DNA of 7,055 nucleotides from Gammaproteobacteria bacterium (GTDB taxonomy: Bacteria > Pseudomonadota > Gammaproteobacteria > Pseudomonadales > Pseudohongiellaceae). Made by a program: the position numbers and the translations under genes. The notes under the pieces are model-generated. The model had not been told where the DNA came from. It searched no databases and was given only the letters and a program-made list of their open reading frames with translations. This document shows, piece by piece, positions 1 to 7,055 of this stretch (position 1 is the stretch's first letter; each line of letters starts with the position of its first letter). Where the stretch lies: contig PWQG01000348.1 in assembly GCA_003556835.1 (NCBI GenBank), positions 1 to 7,055 on the forward strand. Direction: 5' to 3'.

Positions 1-3000
1 CACATTCTCTTTCAGGCCGCGCAGGTAATCCCGCTTGCCGGTCACTGCCGCTTCCGTGAGTACACGGGTCGTCTCCTGGAACGATGCCGCAGAAATGAAG
101 GAGTCTGTAGCCAGGGATGCCTTGGTGATACCCAGCAACAGGCGCAGGTACTTGACCTCCGACTTGCCTTCGGCACGCAGCTTATCGTTCTGCTCCAACA
201 CATCGGTCAAGGTGGATTGCTCGCCCTTGATGAAAGTGGATTCGCCCGCGTCGGTGATTTCCACCTTGCGCAGCATCTGTCGCACGATCACCTCGATATG
301 CTTGTCGTTGATGCGCACACCCTGGAGACGATAGACCTCCTGAACCTCGTTGACGATATACTCGGCCAATGGCTCCACACCCTTCAGGCGGAGAATATCG
401 TGCGGAGACGGCGGGCCATCGGACACCACCTCGCCCTTCTCGATGCTTTCCCCTTCGAATACGGTGAGTGTGCGCCACTTTGGAATCAACACCTCATAAT
501 GGGAGCTGCCATCCTCAAGCAGTTCACCGTCCTTCGGTGTGATGATCAGGCGACGCTTGCCCTTGGTTTCCTTACCGAAACTGACAGTTCCGGTAATTTC
601 CGCGAGAATCGCCGCCTCTTTGGGCTTGCGCGCCTCGAACAGGTCCGCCACTCGCGGCAGGCCACCGGTGATGTCACGTGTCTTCGAGCCTTCCTGGGGA
701 ATCCGCGCAATCGCGTCACCAATGTCCAGGTCATCACCATTCTTGACGGCAATGATGGCGTGCGAGGGCAGGAAGTATAGCGCCGGCACGTTGGTGCCGG
801 GGATGTTGACTTCCTTGCCTTTCTCATCCAGCACGGTAATGGCCGGCCGCAATTCCTTGGCCGCCGAAGGGCGTTCGGCCGGATCGATGATGGTCAGGCT
901 GGAAAGACCGGTGATCTCATCCGTCTGACGCTTCACGGTGACGCCTTCCTCAATATTGGAGAAGTACACCTTACCCTTCACCTCGGCAACAATCGGGTGC
1001 GTATGCGGATCCCAGGTGGCCACGACATCACCGGCCTTGACCTGGCTGTCCTTGGCCAGGCGGACCACAGCCCCGTAAGGCAGCTTGTACTTCTCCCGCT
1101 CGCGTCCGGCTTCATCACTGACCGTCAGCTCGCCGGAACGGGAAACAACCACCAGTTCACCCTTGGCGTTCTCGACCGTCTTCATGTTGTAAAGATCGAC
1201 CGAACCGGTGGTCTTGACCTGCACGTTATCGGCTGCCGTGGCTCGCGATGCCGCACCACCGATGTGGAAGGTACGCATGGTAAGCTGGGTACCGGGCTCA
1301 CCGATGGATTGCGCGGCAATCACACCAACGGCCTCGCCCACATTGGCGAGATGGCCCCGGGCCAGGTCACGGCCGTAACATTGTCGGCAAACACCGAACA
1401 TCGTGTCACAGGTGATGGCAGAGCGGACGAACACTTCGTCGATACCAGCGGCGTCAAGACGCTCGACATCACGCTCGGTGACCAGACGACCGGCTTCCAG
1501 CACCGTTTCACCATTCTTGTCATCCACGACCTCACGCGCCAACACACGACCGAGCACGCGCTCGCCGAGCGGCGCAATGATGTCACCACCTTCAATGACA
1601 GGCCGCAACTGCAGACCGCGCTCAGTGCCACAATCCTCTTCGGTGATGACCAGGTCCTGCGAGATGTCGACCAGGCGACGTGTCAGGTAACCCGAGTTGG
1701 CAGTCTTCAATGCAGTATCGGCCAGACCTTTACGCGCACCGTGGGTCGAGGTGAAATACTGCATCACGTTCAGACCTTCACGGAAGTTCGCCGTGATGGG
1801 TGTCTCGATGATCGAGCCATCCGGACGGGCCATCAAGCCACGCATGCCCGCCAACTGCCGGATCTGCGCCGGAGAACCCCGGGCACCGGAGTCGGAGTAG
1901 ATATAAACCGAGTTGAGCGACTCCTGATCTTCTTCTTCCCCGTCCCTGTTGATCACGGTCTCCGTGGACAGGCCGTCCATCATCGCCTTGGCAACCAGGT
2001 CATTGGCACGCGACCAGATATCGATCACCTTGTTGTATTTCTCGCCCTGGGTCACCAGACCGGAGGCATACTGGTTCTCGATCTCTTCGACTTCGCTGTG
2101 GGCCCGACCGATGATCACGTCCTTCTCTTCGGGAATGACAAAGTCGTTGACCCCGATGGAAGAACCGGACCGGGTGGAATACTTGTAACCGGTATACATC
2201 AACTGGTCAGCAAATATGACAGTTTCCTTCAGACCCACATCCCGATAACAGGCATTGAGAATGGCGGAAATCGGCTTCTTGCCCATTTTCAGGTTGACCA
2301 TGGAGAAAGGCAGGCCTTCGGGTACGATCGTATACAAGAGCACACGACCGACCGTGGTATCCACCAGGCGTCGGACCTCTTGTTTTTCACCAGCGTCATT
2401 AAGCTCGTAATCGTTGATGCGTGCCTTGATGCGGGTATGCAGATGCACATGGCCGGTTTCATAGGCGCGTTGCACCTCGGCCGAATCCGCAAAGACCATG
2501 CCCTCACCCTTGGCGTTGATCCGCTCACGGGTCATATAGTACAGACCGAGCACCACGTCCTGCGACGGCACGATGATGGGATCACCGCTGGCTGGCGCAA
2601 GGATGTTGTTGGTGGACATCATCAGGGTCCGCGCTTCCAGCTGCGCTTCCAGCGTCAGTGGTACGTGCACGGCCATCTGGTCGCCGTCAAAGTCGGCGTT
2701 GTAGGCGGCACAGACCAGCGGATGGAGCTGAATGGCCTTACCTTCAATCAATACCGGTTCGAAAGCCTGGATACCCAGACGGTGCAGGGTCGGTGCACGG
2801 TTCAGCATGACCGGATGCTCACGGATGACTTCTGCGAGGATATCCCAGACCTCGGCGGTCTCCCGCTCGACCATTTTCTTGGCCGCCTTGATGGTGGTGG
2901 CCAGGCCGCGGCGCTCCAGTTTGCCGAAAATGAAAGGCTTGAACAGCTCCAGGGCCATTTTCTTGGGCAAACCACACTGGTGCAATTTCAGGGTGGGACC

Positions 3001-4071
3001 AACCACAATGACCGAACGGCCCGAGTAGTCAACCCGCTTGCCCAGCAGGTTCTGGCGGAAACGACCCTGCTTGCCCTTGATCATGTCGGCCAGGGACTTG
3101 AGCGGACGCTTATTGGAACCGGTGATGGCACGACCCCGGCGACCGTTGTCCAGCAGTGCGTCGACCGCTTCCTGCAGCATGCGTTTCTCGTTACGCACGA
3201 TGATATCCGGCGCATTGAGATCCAGCAGGCGCTTGAGGCGGTTATTCCGATTGATGACCCTGCGATACAGATCGTTCAGGTCGGAAGTGGCAAAACGGCC
3301 ACCATCCAGCGGAACCAGCGGGCGCAGGTCCGGTGGCAATACCGGCAGGACCGTCAGGATCATCCACTCGGGATTGTTCCCGGAGTCAGCAAAGGCTTCG
3401 AGCAGTTTGAGCCGCTTGGACAGCTTCTTCAGCTTGGTCTCGGAATTGGTATTGGGGATCTCATCGCGCAGCCGCTGGATTTCAGAGGGCAACTCGAGAT
3501 CTTTCATCAACTCCTGAACGGCTTCGGCACCCATCTTGGCTTCGAATTCATCACTGAATTCTTCCATGGCCTCGTAGTACTGCTCGTCGGAGAGCAGCTG
3601 GCCTTTTTCCAGCGTTGTCATGCCGGGATCGGTCACCACAAAGGATTCGAAGTAGAGAATGCGCTCGATGTCGCGCAGCGTCATATCCAGCAGCAGACCG
3701 ATACGCGAAGGCAACGATTTGAGGAACCAGATGTGTGCGACAGGGCTGGCAAGCTCGATGTGCCCCATGCGGTCACGCCGCACCTTGGACAGCGCCACTT
3801 CCACGCCACACTTCTCACAGATCACGCCGCGGTGCTTAAGGCGCTTGTACTTTCCGCACAAGCATTCGTAGTCCTTCACAGGACCAAAGATTTTGGCACA
3901 GAACAGGCCGTCACGTTCCGGCTTGAAGGTTCTGTAATTGATGGTTTCCGGCTTCTTCACCTCCCCGAATGACCAGGAACGGATCATTTCCGGTGAAGCG
4001 AGACCGATGCGAATGGCATCGAACTCTTCGGTCTGCGTTTGTGACTTCAGCAACCCCAGCAGGTCTTTCAT
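1..4071 (-). CDS. rpoC: DNA-directed RNA polymerase subunit beta' (3' end cut by window edge)
   Basis: This is the largest subunit of RNA polymerase, which carries the catalytic metal and forms one jaw of the DNA clamp. 1357 codons are present without a stop; by comparison with E. coli (1407 aa) about 50-60 C-terminal residues lie beyond the left edge. The ATG at 4071-4069 is chosen because GGAGG lies 8 bases upstream and the protein begins MKDLLGLLK, as in the family. Landmarks fall at E. coli numbers: zinc site 1 Cys70, 72, 85, 88; switch-2 region with Arg346 and Arg352; catalytic NADFDGDQM at 458-466 with Asp460, 462, 464; bridge helix about 769-804 (Lys789, Thr790); zinc site 2 Cys814, 888, 895, 898; trigger loop with Met932, Arg933, His936, interrupted by an SI3 insertion of E. 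coli length and resuming at Ile1134/Gly1136. The only clear indel is six extra residues near 1183-1191. It lies downstream of rpoB and is presumably cotranscribed with it. No frameshift or missing key residue was seen. Confidence 0.98.
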   Translation of the reverse strand, partial: MKDLLGLLKSQTQTEEFDAIRIGLASPEMIRSWSFGEVKKPETINYRTFKPERDGLFCAKIFGPVKDYECLCGKYKRLKHRGVICEKCGVEVALSKVRRDRMGHIELASPVAHIWFLKSLPSRIGLLLDMTLRDIERILYFESFVVTDPGMTTLEKGQLLSDEQYYEAMEEFSDEFEAKMGAEAVQELMKDLELPSEIQRLRDEIPNTNSETKLKKLSKRLKLLEAFADSGNNPEWMILTVLPVLPPDLRPLVPLDGGRFATSDLNDLYRRVINRNNRLKRLLDLNAPDIIVRNEKRMLQEAVDALLDNGRRGRAITGSNKRPLKSLADMIKGKQGRFRQNLLGKRVDYSGRSVIVVGPTLKLHQCGLPKKMALELFKPFIFGKLERRGLATTIKAAKKMVERETAEVWDILAEVIREHPVMLNRAPTLHRLGIQAFEPVLIEGKAIQLHPLVCAAYNADFDGDQMAVHVPLTLEAQLEARTLMMSTNNILAPASGDPIIVPSQDVVLGLYYMTRERINAKGEGMVFADSAEVQRAYETGHVHLHTRIKARINDYELNDAGEKQEVRRLVDTTVGRVLLYTIVPEGLPFSMVNLKMGKKPISAILNACYRDVGLKETVIFADQLMYTGYKYSTRSGSSIGVNDFVIPEEKDVIIGRAHSEVEEIENQYASGLVTQGEKYNKVIDIWSRANDLVAKAMMDGLSTETVINRDGEEEDQESLNSVYIYSDSGARGSPAQIRQLAGMRGLMARPDGSIIETPITANFREGLNVMQYFTSTHGARKGLADTALKTANSGYLTRRLVDISQDLVITEEDCGTERGLQLRPVIEGGDIIAPLGERVLGRVLAREVVDDKNGETVLEAGRLVTERDVERLDAAGIDEVFVRSAITCDTMFGVCRQCYGRDLARGHLANVGEAVGVIAAQSIGEPGTQLTMRTFHIGGAASRATAADNVQVKTTGSVDLYNMKTVENAKGELVVVSRSGELTVSDEAGREREKYKLPYGAVVRLAKDSQVKAGDVVATWDPHTHPIVAEVKGKVYFSNIEEGVTVKRQTDEITGLSSLTIIDPAERPSAAKELRPAITVLDEKGKEVNIPGTNVPALYFLPSHAIIAVKNGDDLDIGDAIARIPQEGSKTRDITGGLPRVADLFEARKPKEAAILAEITGTVSFGKETKGKRRLIITPKDGELLEDGSSHYEVLIPKWRTLTVFEGESIEKGEVVSDGPPSPHDILRLKGVEPLAEYIVNEVQEVYRLQGVRINDKHIEVIVRQMLRKVEITDAGESTFIKGEQSTLTDVLEQNDKLRAEGKSEVKYLRLLLGITKASLATDSFISAASFQETTRVLTEAAVTGKRDYLRGLKENV

Positions 4072-4079
4072 TGTATTTT

Positions 4080-4084
4080 CCTCC
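4080..4084 (-). promoter_or_regulatory. Shine-Dalgarno site of rpoC
   Basis: On the minus strand the sequence reads GGAGG, then eight bases, then ATG. This is a near-ideal ribosome binding site and spacing, and it fixes the rpoC start at 4071. It implies independent translation initiation of rpoC rather than coupling to the rpoB stop, which is 115 bases upstream. Confidence 0.9.
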
Positions 4085-4152
4085 GCCCGGCATCTTGTGC
4101 TCAAGGCTTCATAAAATCGGCAATTCGTTCAAAAGTGTCCGGTTGATCGGCT

Positions 4153-4170
4153 ACCGCCTTCCCTGGCGGT
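4153..4170 (-). other. Short hairpin in the rpoB-rpoC intergenic gap
   Basis: The transcript strand contains ACCGCC, a six-base loop AGGGAA, and the exact complement GGCGGT, beginning 16 bases after the rpoB stop codon. The stem is six pairs, five of them G-C. No U-run follows it (the next bases are AGCCGATCAACC), so it does not look like an intrinsic terminator, and readthrough into rpoC is expected. It could protect or slightly modulate the mRNA, or be chance. The rest of the 115-base gap (4072-4186) shows only the rpoC Shine-Dalgarno; I see no promoter with convincing -35 and -10 boxes. Confidence 0.4.
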
Positions 4171-4186
4171 GCAATGAAGACCGTGT

Positions 4187-7055
4187 CTACTCGTCAGACA
4201 CATCCAGCTCCATATCGATACCCAGAGAGCGGATCTCCTTCAGCAACACATTGAATGATTCCGGCATGCCCGGATCCATATGGTGATTGCCGTCAACGAT
4301 GTTCTTGTACATCTTGGTACGACCCGCGACATCGTCGGACTTCACGGTCAGCATCTCCTGCAGGGTATAGGCAGCGCCATAAGCCTCCAGGGCCCAGACC
4401 TCCATTTCCCCGAAGCGCTGACCACCGAACTGCGCCTTACCGCCCAGCGGCTGCTGGGTAACGAGGCTGTAGGAGCCGGTTGAGCGAGCGTGCATCTTGT
4501 CTTCGACCAGGTGATTCAGCTTGAGGATGTACATGACACCCACCGTCACCGGTCGATCGAAGGCATCGCCGCTGCGACCGTCATACAGGATCACCTGACC
4601 ACTTTCGTCGTAGCCGGCAATCTTGAGCATGTCCTTGATCTCGGACTCAACGGCACCGTCAAACACCGGCGTGGCCATTGGCACACCCGCCTTGAGGTTC
4701 TGTGCCAGCTCCATGATTTCATCATCATTGAGCTCGTCCAACGGCTCCTTGCGGGTACCGACCGAGTTATAGATCTGATCAAGCAACTTGCGCACCTCAG
4801 CCACTTTCTTCTTGGCTGCAAGCATTTCATCGATACGCTTGCCCAAGCCTATGGCTGCCGCCCCCAGATGGGTCTCCAGTACCTGGCCCACGTTCATGCG
4901 GGACGGTACACCAAGCGGGTTGAGCACCACGTCAACCGGTTCACCCTTCTCGTCAAAAGGCATGTCCTCGAACGGCATGATGGCCGAGATCACACCCTTG
5001 TTACCGTGACGACCAGCCAGTTTGTCACCCGGCTGGATGCGTCGCTTGATGGCCAGGTAAACCTTGACGATCTTGAGTACGCCAGGTGCCAGGTCATCGC
5101 CCTGGGTCAGCTTGCGTCGCTTGTCCTCGTAGTACTCGTCCAGCTGCTTGCGTCGCTCTTCAAGCTGGGCTTCGGCGCGCTCGAGTTGCTGGTTGAGCTC
5201 CTCGTCCGCCATGCGCAGCTTGAACCACTCCTCGGTCTTCAGGCCATCGAGGTATTCTTCAGTCAGGGCGGCACCCTTCTTGAGCTTTGGCCCACCCGCG
5301 ACTTTCTTGCCCAGCAGTGCACTGCGCAGGCGATACAGGGTCGCGCCTTCAACGATGCGGAACTCGTCCTGGATATCCTTGCGCACAGCCGCCAACTCGG
5401 ACTGCTCAATCTCCAGTGCACGATGATCTTTTTCCAGCCCGTCCCGGGTGAAAACCTGTACATCAACAACAGTCCCCTGGACGCTGGAAGAGACCCGCAG
5501 GGACGTATCCTTCACGTCCGAGGCCTTTTCACCAAAGATGGCACGCAGCAACTTCTCTTCCGGGGTCAACTGGGTTTCACCTTTCGGCGTCACCTTGCCC
5601 ACCAGAATATCGCCGGCATCCACCTCGGCACCGATATAGACAATACCGGACTCGTCCAGCTTGCTCAGCGCACTCTCACCAACATTGGGGATATCCGACG
5701 TGATTTCCTCGGCACCCAACTTGGTGTCACGCGCAACACAGGTCAGCTCCTGAATGTGTATGCTGGTCAGCCGGTCCTCGGTGACCACACGCTCGGAAAT
5801 GAGAATGGAGTCCTCGAAATTGAAACCGTTCCAGGGCATGAACGCGATGCGCATGTTCTGCCCCAGCGCCAGCTCCCCGATATCCACGGAGGGACCATCA
5901 GCGAGGATGTCACCGCGCGCCACAACATCGCCCTCACGAACCAGAGGCTTCTGGTTGATGCAGGTATTCTGGTTGGATCGCGTGTACTTGGTCAGGTTGT
6001 AGATATCCACACCCGCCTCGCCGGCGGCCGTCTCGTCATCGTTCACACGGACAATGATGCGAGAGGCATCCACACTTTCGATGACACCACCATGATCTGC
6101 GACCACGCAGACACCGGAGTCATGTGCCACATTCCGTTCCAGCCCAGTTCCAACCAGCGGCTTTTCCGAGCGCAGGGTGGGCACTGCCTGGCGCTGCATG
6201 TTGGAGCCCATCAGTGCACGGTTTGCGTCATCGTGCTCGAGGAAAGGAATCAACGCGGCAGCAACGGATACCATCTGTTGCGGCGCCACGTCCATGTAGT
6301 TGATCTGTTCCTTCGGCATCAGGGTGGTTTCACCCTTGTAACGCACCGTGACCAGGTTTTCGACAAAACGGCCCTTGGCATCAAGCTGTGCACTCGCCTG
6401 GGCGATCACATACTGCCCTTCATCAATGGCCGACAGGAAATCGATATCATCTGTAACCTGGGTATCCGAAACCTTGCGGTACGGACTTTCCAGGAAACCG
6501 TAATGGTTGGTTCGCGCGTAGATGGCCAGGGAGTTGATCAGGCCAATGTTCGGACCTTCCGGTGTTTCGATGGGACAGACCCGACCATAATGCGTCGGAT
6601 GCACGTCACGAACCTCGAAGCCGGCACGTTCACGTGTCAGACCACCCGGCCCGAGTGCGGACACGCGGCGTTTGTGCGTGACTTCCGACAGCGGGTTGTT
6701 CTGATCCATGAACTGCGAGAGCTGGCTGGATCCGAAAAACTCCTTGATTGCGGCAGCGACCGGCTTGGCATTGATCATGTCCTGCGGCATCAGCCCCTCG
6801 GAATCGGCCATGCTCAGACGCTCCTTGACGGCGCGCTCGACACGGACCAGGCCCACACGGAACTGGTTCTCGGCCATCTCACCGACAGAGCGAATTCGCC
6901 GGTTGCCCAGGTGATCGATATCATCCACATTGCCAAAACCGTTGCGGATGTCGACCAGCGTTTTCAGCACATCGACAATGTCGCTCACGCTGAGCACGGT
7001 CGCCCCTTCTACTTCCTCACGACCCAGGCGGCGGTTGAACTTCATCCGACCCACG
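4187..7055 (-). CDS. rpoB: DNA-directed RNA polymerase subunit beta (5' end cut by window edge)
   Basis: This is the second-largest RNA polymerase subunit, which pairs with beta' to form the active-site cleft and binds rifampicin. 955 whole codons plus the TAG stop (4189-4187) are present. The first visible residues, VGRMKFNRRL, correspond to about E. coli residue 400, so the true start, the N-terminal lobe and the SI1 insertion lie beyond the right edge; the GTG at 7054-7052 is an internal valine codon, not a start. Visible in order (fragment numbering; add 399 for E. coli up to about residue 530): rifampicin region 108-135; PIETPEGPNIG 161-171; NFEDS 412-416 with Glu414 (E. coli Glu813); SI2 about 540-650, with a likely coiled coil at 608-648 and about 12 residues longer than in E. 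coli; QPGDK/GRHGNKG with Lys678 and Lys686 (E. coli Lys1065, Lys1073); and the C-terminal clamp block 857-920, ending ELDVSDE. The rifampicin-contact residues are wild type. The gene is followed after 115 bases by rpoC. Its promoter and RBS are not in the window. Confidence 0.98.
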   Translation of the reverse strand, partial: VGRMKFNRRLGREEVEGATVLSVSDIVDVLKTLVDIRNGFGNVDDIDHLGNRRIRSVGEMAENQFRVGLVRVERAVKERLSMADSEGLMPQDMINAKPVAAAIKEFFGSSQLSQFMDQNNPLSEVTHKRRVSALGPGGLTRERAGFEVRDVHPTHYGRVCPIETPEGPNIGLINSLAIYARTNHYGFLESPYRKVSDTQVTDDIDFLSAIDEGQYVIAQASAQLDAKGRFVENLVTVRYKGETTLMPKEQINYMDVAPQQMVSVAAALIPFLEHDDANRALMGSNMQRQAVPTLRSEKPLVGTGLERNVAHDSGVCVVADHGGVIESVDASRIIVRVNDDETAAGEAGVDIYNLTKYTRSNQNTCINQKPLVREGDVVARGDILADGPSVDIGELALGQNMRIAFMPWNGFNFEDSILISERVVTEDRLTSIHIQELTCVARDTKLGAEEITSDIPNVGESALSKLDESGIVYIGAEVDAGDILVGKVTPKGETQLTPEEKLLRAIFGEKASDVKDTSLRVSSSVQGTVVDVQVFTRDGLEKDHRALEIEQSELAAVRKDIQDEFRIVEGATLYRLRSALLGKKVAGGPKLKKGAALTEEYLDGLKTEEWFKLRMADEELNQQLERAEAQLEERRKQLDEYYEDKRRKLTQGDDLAPGVLKIVKVYLAIKRRIQPGDKLAGRHGNKGVISAIMPFEDMPFDEKGEPVDVVLNPLGVPSRMNVGQVLETHLGAAAIGLGKRIDEMLAAKKKVAEVRKLLDQIYNSVGTRKEPLDELNDDEIMELAQNLKAGVPMATPVFDGAVESEIKDMLKIAGYDESGQVILYDGRSGDAFDRPVTVGVMYILKLNHLVEDKMHARSTGSYSLVTQQPLGGKAQFGGQRFGEMEVWALEAYGAAYTLQEMLTVKSDDVAGRTKMYKNIVDGNHHMDPGMPESFNVLLKEIRSLGIDMELDVSDE

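Noticed and set aside
217..780. A 187-codon plus-strand open frame antisense to the end of rpoC.
   Set aside because: It has the same codon-on-codon register as the larger antisense frame; its stop at 778-780 is the complement of a CTA leucine codon in rpoC. No domain or ribosome site supports it.
2628..2653. A tandem direct repeat of about 11 bases (GCGCTTCCAGC).
   Set aside because: It encodes the LEAQLEA stretch of beta' just after the catalytic motif, a normal conserved sequence of the family, and is not an independent repeat element.
997..3972. A 991-codon open frame on the plus strand, antisense to rpoC, starting at GTG.
   Set aside because: It is in exact codon-on-codon register with rpoC, so its stop codons could arise only where rpoC uses TTA, CTA (Leu) or TCA (Ser), which this gene rarely uses. 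Its boundary fits this: its stop at 3970-3972 is the complement of the TCA codon for beta' Ser34. The predicted protein is an unusual His/Gln/Asp/Thr-rich string with no recognisable domain, and no Shine-Dalgarno precedes the GTG. All constraint in the region is explained by beta'.
4153..4170. An intrinsic terminator between rpoB and rpoC.
   Set aside because: The stem is only six pairs and no U-tract follows it; termination here would also cut off rpoC from the operon promoter.
7052..7054. The GTG at the right edge as the rpoB start codon.
   Set aside because: It encodes the internal valine of the conserved VGRMKFNR block at about E. coli residue 400; the frame stays open to the window edge.

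Overview
The window is a piece of a bacterial core operon. It holds the two largest RNA polymerase subunit genes, rpoB (beta) and rpoC (beta'), both on the minus strand, so transcription runs from high to low coordinates. Both genes are cut by the window edges: rpoB lacks roughly its first 400 codons (off the right end) and rpoC lacks roughly its last 50-60 codons (off the left end). The protein sequences are of gammaproteobacterial type. Beta' residues 1 to about 1137 keep Escherichia coli numbering at every landmark checked, and beta' carries the large trigger-loop insertion (SI3) typical of proteobacteria. The beta SI2 region reads more like Pseudomonas and related non-enteric gammaproteobacteria than E. 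coli. Base composition looks moderately GC-rich. I cannot name a genus.

Layout from right to left, in the direction of transcription: rpoB codons equivalent to E. coli beta residue 400 to the C terminus (7055-4187, TAG stop); a 115-base intergenic gap (4186-4072) with a short hairpin just after the rpoB stop and a strong Shine-Dalgarno just before rpoC; then rpoC from its ATG at 4071 to the left edge with no stop. The standard rplJ-rplL-rpoB-rpoC order predicts ribosomal protein genes beyond the right edge and often rpsL/rpsG beyond the left; none of these is visible here.

The two products assemble with alpha2 and omega into core RNA polymerase. Beta supplies the rifampicin pocket, the fork and the catalytic-face lysines. 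Beta' supplies the Mg-binding aspartate triad, bridge helix, trigger loop and both zinc sites. All of these motifs look intact and functional.

I found no mobile element, CRISPR array, RNA gene, internal promoter or novel system. The most eye-catching open frame, about 2.98 kb on the plus strand at 997-3972, is explained as an antisense shadow of rpoC. The remaining observations are small: a six-residue loop expansion in beta', a roughly 12-residue length difference in beta SI2, and a short intergenic hairpin.
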